Below, piece after piece: positions 61,812 through 64,000 of a stretch of 64,000 bases of DNA; within the stretch, counting starts at the first letter, position 1, and each line of letters opens with the position of its first letter. Origin of the DNA: Acidovorax sp. DW039 (GTDB taxonomy: Bacteria; Pseudomonadota; Gammaproteobacteria; Burkholderiales; Burkholderiaceae_C); assembly GCF_037101375.1 (NCBI RefSeq), contig NZ_AP029019.1, positions 1,984,001 to 2,048,000 on the forward strand, read 5' to 3'. Below the pieces are notes generated by a model. It made no database searches. It was not told where the DNA came from and saw only the letters and a list, made by a program, of their open reading frames with translations. The position numbers and the translations under genes are program-made.

Positions 61812-62438
61812 TTACCCCAGCAGGTCCATCACATCCAGCATGCGCTGCGCCACCTCGGCCAGCTTCAGGCCCTTGTCCATGGCTGTCTTGCGCAGCTTTT
61901 CGTAGGCCTCTTTTTCACTCAGGCCCTGGCGCTGCATCAGCAGGCCCTTGGCGCGGTCAATGGTCTTGCGGTCTTTCAGTTCGGTGCGTGCGTCCGCCAA
62001 TTCGGCTCTCAAGGCCTGCTCATGCTGAAAGCGGGCCATGGCCACATCCAGAATGGGGCGGATGCGGTGCGGGGCCAGGCCCGCCACGATGTACGCACAC
62101 ACGCCGGCGGCCACAGCGTCCTTGACGTGGGAGGTGTCCTCGTCGTTGGTGAACATCACGATGGGCCTGCGTGCGTCGCGTGTGGCCATCACCACATGCT
62201 CCAGTGCATCGCGCGCTTCGCTCTCGGCGTCCACGATGATCAGATCGGGTTGCAGCTGCGCCAGCCGGTCGCTCAGAAAAACGTCGGCAGGCAGGGTGGC
62301 AACCAAGTTGAAGTTGTTCTCCAGCAGGCCAATGCGCAGGGCCCGCGAACGCTCGGCCTGCAGCACCGCATGGTCGTCGCCCGGGTCGGCCACATGCAGG
62401 TCGGGCGCTACCACCACAATCCGTAATGCCTCATTCAT
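61812..62438 (-). CDS. nasT: ANTAR-domain nitrate response regulator NasT
   Basis: 208 aa. N-terminal pseudo-receiver/receiver domain (RIVVVAPD, LIIVDAESEARDALEHVV, PIVMFTNDED) and C-terminal ANTAR RNA-binding domain (DRKTIDRAKGLLMQRQGLSE, EAYEKLRKTAMDKG, LAEVAQRML). It binds two-hexaloop leader RNAs and prevents termination. Start 62438 (MNEALRIVV). It reads toward nrtA, but the 371-bp gap has its own promoter and leader. In known systems NasT is held inactive by NasS until nitrate arrives; nasS is absent here. Confidence 0.9.
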   Translation of the reverse strand: MNEALRIVVVAPDLHVADPGDDHAVLQAERSRALRIGLLENNFNLVATLPADVFLSDRLAQLQPDLIIVDAESEARDALEHVVMATRDARRPIVMFTNDEDTSHVKDAVAAGVCAYIVAGLAPHRIRPILDVAMARFQHEQALRAELADARTELKDRKTIDRAKGLLMQRQGLSEKEAYEKLRKTAMDKGLKLAEVAQRMLDVMDLLG

Positions 62439-62692
62439 GCCGCTGATGCAAGCAAGATGCACGCCACATTTTGGTGCACTGTTGCGGTGCGCCATCGGCG
62501 TGCAGCGCTTGCCAGCATTGGCGGGGCCCGGAATTTGCTAATAGTTGTAACCAGTGCCGTCGCTGCAGCCTGCCTGACCCGGGCGGGCGCTGGCGCGGAC
62601 TGTGGGGCAGGGCATACCCTGTGGCGCTTCCGTGCTGGCGCTTCTATACCTCCTGCCACTTTGAAATCACCCTTTATCAAGGAGCTGTTTGC

Positions 62693-63856
62693 ATGATGAA
62701 TTCCATGGCACGCCGCCGTTTTTCCTGGGCCCTGGCACTGTTGCCCACCCTTGTGGGGGCCGCAATCCTGTCGGGCTGCAGCAAGGTGCCAGACACCATC
62801 AAGATCGGCGTGGCACAGCCACTCAGCGGTCCGCTGGGGGCTTTGGGGCAGGACTTGCTCAACGGCGTCAACCTGGCTGTGCAAGAGCTCAACCGCGACG
62901 GCTACACGGTGGATGGCAAGCGCGTGACGCTGGAAGTGGTGGCGGTGGACGACAAGGCCGATGCCGCCACCGGCAAAACCGTGGCCCAGCAACTGGTGGA
63001 TGGCGGTGTGGTGGCCGTCATTGGCCACCTGAATTCGGGCGTGAGCATTGAGACCGCGCCCATCTACGCGGCCAAGGGCATACCGCAAATCGCCATCTCC
63101 ACCAACCCCAAATTCACACAGCTCGGCTTTGACACCACCTTCCGCATGGTGGCCAACGACACCTTGCAGGCCCGTGCCATTGGCTCCTTTGCCGCGACAC
63201 AGCTCGGCGCGGCCCGCTACGCAGCGCTGGACGACGGCACACCCTACGGCAAGGGCCTGGCCGATGGTGCAGCCGCTCAGCTCAAGTCCGAGAACAAGGA
63301 GGTCGTGATCCGCAAGTCGTTTGACGACAAGACCGTGGAGTTTGAGGCCTTGGCAGGCGAGCTGAGGGCCGCCCGCGTGGAGGTGATCGTCTCCACCCTG
63401 AACGACTTCCAGGCGCTGGCGCTGCTCAAGGAACTGCAGAAGATCGGCTACACCCGCGTGCGCCTGCTGGGGGGCGACACGGTCAAGACCACCGACATGA
63501 CCAAGGGGGCCGGGCTCATCGAAGGCGTGTACGCCACCTCGCCCGTGCTGGAGGCCAAAGAGTTCACCACCGGCAAACCGTTTCTGGAGAAATACCTGGC
63601 GGCCTACAAGAAGCCGCCCGCCTACGGCGGTCACTACAGCTACGACAGCACCTACGTGCTGAGCGCCGCCATCCAGAAGGCCAAGTCTGCCGACCCCAAA
63701 GACATCACCAAAGCCCTGCACGCCATCAACGGCTACGCCCCGGTGATCGGCACCATGAGCTGGGACGACAAGGGCGAGCAACGCTACGGCGCGGTAGGCG
63801 TGTACGAACTGCGCGGCGGCAACTGGGAGCTGCGCATGCGGTCTGACCGCTGGTAG
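62693..63856 (+). CDS. Branched-chain amino acid-type ABC substrate-binding lipoprotein (LivJ/LivK-like)
   Basis: 387 aa. Lipobox LSGC (Cys29), then the Leu/Ile/Val-binding fold: IKIGVAQPLSGPLGALGQDL, VVAVIGHLNSGVSIETAPIY, YAALDDGTPYGKGLADG and GGHYSYDSTYVLSAAIQKAK. RBS AAGGAG fixes the start at 62693. No livHMGF genes adjoin it, so it is an orphan binding protein. Divergent from nasT. Ligand unknown. Confidence 0.88.
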   Translation: MMNSMARRRFSWALALLPTLVGAAILSGCSKVPDTIKIGVAQPLSGPLGALGQDLLNGVNLAVQELNRDGYTVDGKRVTLEVVAVDDKADAATGKTVAQQLVDGGVVAVIGHLNSGVSIETAPIYAAKGIPQIAISTNPKFTQLGFDTTFRMVANDTLQARAIGSFAATQLGAARYAALDDGTPYGKGLADGAAAQLKSENKEVVIRKSFDDKTVEFEALAGELRAARVEVIVSTLNDFQALALLKELQKIGYTRVRLLGGDTVKTTDMTKGAGLIEGVYATSPVLEAKEFTTGKPFLEKYLAAYKKPPAYGGHYSYDSTYVLSAAIQKAKSADPKDITKALHAINGYAPVIGTMSWDDKGEQRYGAVGVYELRGGNWELRMRSDRW

Positions 63857-63870
63857 ACGCGCGGTGGATG

Positions 63871-63905
63871 CCCTGGGCAGCGGGATGCTCGTCCAGGGGT
63901 TTTAC
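63871..63905 (+). terminator. Probable terminator after LivJ-like gene
   Basis: CCCTGG (63871-63876) pairs with CCAGGG (63893-63898), then GTTTT. Confidence 0.55.
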
Positions 63906-63914
63906 ACTCGGCGC

Positions 63915-64000
63915 ATGAGTTTGCTGATCCTGGGTATTGAATCTTCCTGCGACGAGACCGGCGTGGCGCTGGTGCGTTCCACTGGCACCAATGTGCCCGT
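63915..64000 (+). CDS. tsaD: tRNA N6-adenosine threonylcarbamoyltransferase TsaD, N-terminus only
   Basis: Begins MSLLILGIESSCDETGVALV, the invariant TsaD/Kae1 N-terminus. Catalyses the last step of t6A37 formation on ANN-decoding tRNAs. Truncated by the window end after 28 residues. Confidence 0.93.
   Translation, partial: MSLLILGIESSCDETGVALVRSTGTNVP

Noticed and set aside
62435..63781. 448-aa minus-strand open frame opposite the LivJ-like gene
   Set aside because: The plus-strand lipoprotein has a clear RBS, lipobox and family motifs; the reverse frame has none.

Overview
The window reads as chromosome of a high-GC betaproteobacterium of the Comamonadaceae, most like Acidovorax. The grounds are the suhB/trmJ/cysE neighbourhood, several Bug/TctC-type binding proteins, many LysR regulators, and abundant small palindromic repeats. 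No phage, IS element, CRISPR array, tRNA or rRNA was seen. The left edge cuts a hybrid histidine kinase and the right edge cuts tsaD.

Layout. 0-8.5 kb: kinase tail plus HD-GYP regulator, then housekeeping genes (suhB, trmJ, cysE, pilZ, mogA, darP, pmbA). 8.6-18.2 kb: a probable sugar-acid catabolic cluster (HpaI-type aldolase, D-2-hydroxyacid dehydrogenase, cytoplasmic BNR/sialidase-like protein, aldehyde dehydrogenase, GarD/UxaA-type dehydratase, two Bug/TctC binding proteins) beside a divergent LysR gene. 18.3-25 kb: a second LysR gene, an orphan metQ, a TetR/HPP pair with two perfect operators, and tartrate/D-malate dehydrogenase with its LysR and an EamA exporter. 25-38.5 kb: yqeY, rpsU, a GGDEF-EAL protein, a NIPSNAP/ABM/ArsR group, an HI0933-type flavoprotein, two paralogous AT-rich lipoprotein genes, a Fur-boxed TonB receptor and a fatty-acid hydroxylase. 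39-49 kb and 58-62.5 kb: nitrate assimilation. 49-58 kb: two chemoreceptors, a CBS-domain protein, and a gluconate module (gntR, gntK, TRAP dctQMP).

Nitrate assimilation is the most coherent system. Two minus-strand operons, nirB-(P-box protein)-nirD-nasC-ybiB-cobA and nrtA-nrtB-nrtD, each start with a near-consensus sigma-54 promoter. In each, a leader RNA follows with two hexaloop hairpins overlapping an intrinsic terminator, the signature of ANTAR antitermination. The ANTAR regulator NasT is encoded next to nrtA. Its usual partner NasS is not in the window. NrtABD would import nitrate, NasC reduce it to nitrite, NirBD reduce nitrite to ammonium, and CobA supply precorrin-2 for siroheme.

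The strongest unexplained structures are these. (1) A 683-bp imperfect inverted repeat lies inside the nitrate operon between nirD and nasC; its two arms keep the same local hairpins with different, self-complementary sequences. (2) A REPIN-like ~100-bp palindrome family has three copies with compensatory changes. (3) A short ~40-bp palindromic element occurs about ten times, four times inside genes. (4) An exported protein with two NarX-type P-box repeats and no signalling domain sits in the nitrite reductase operon.
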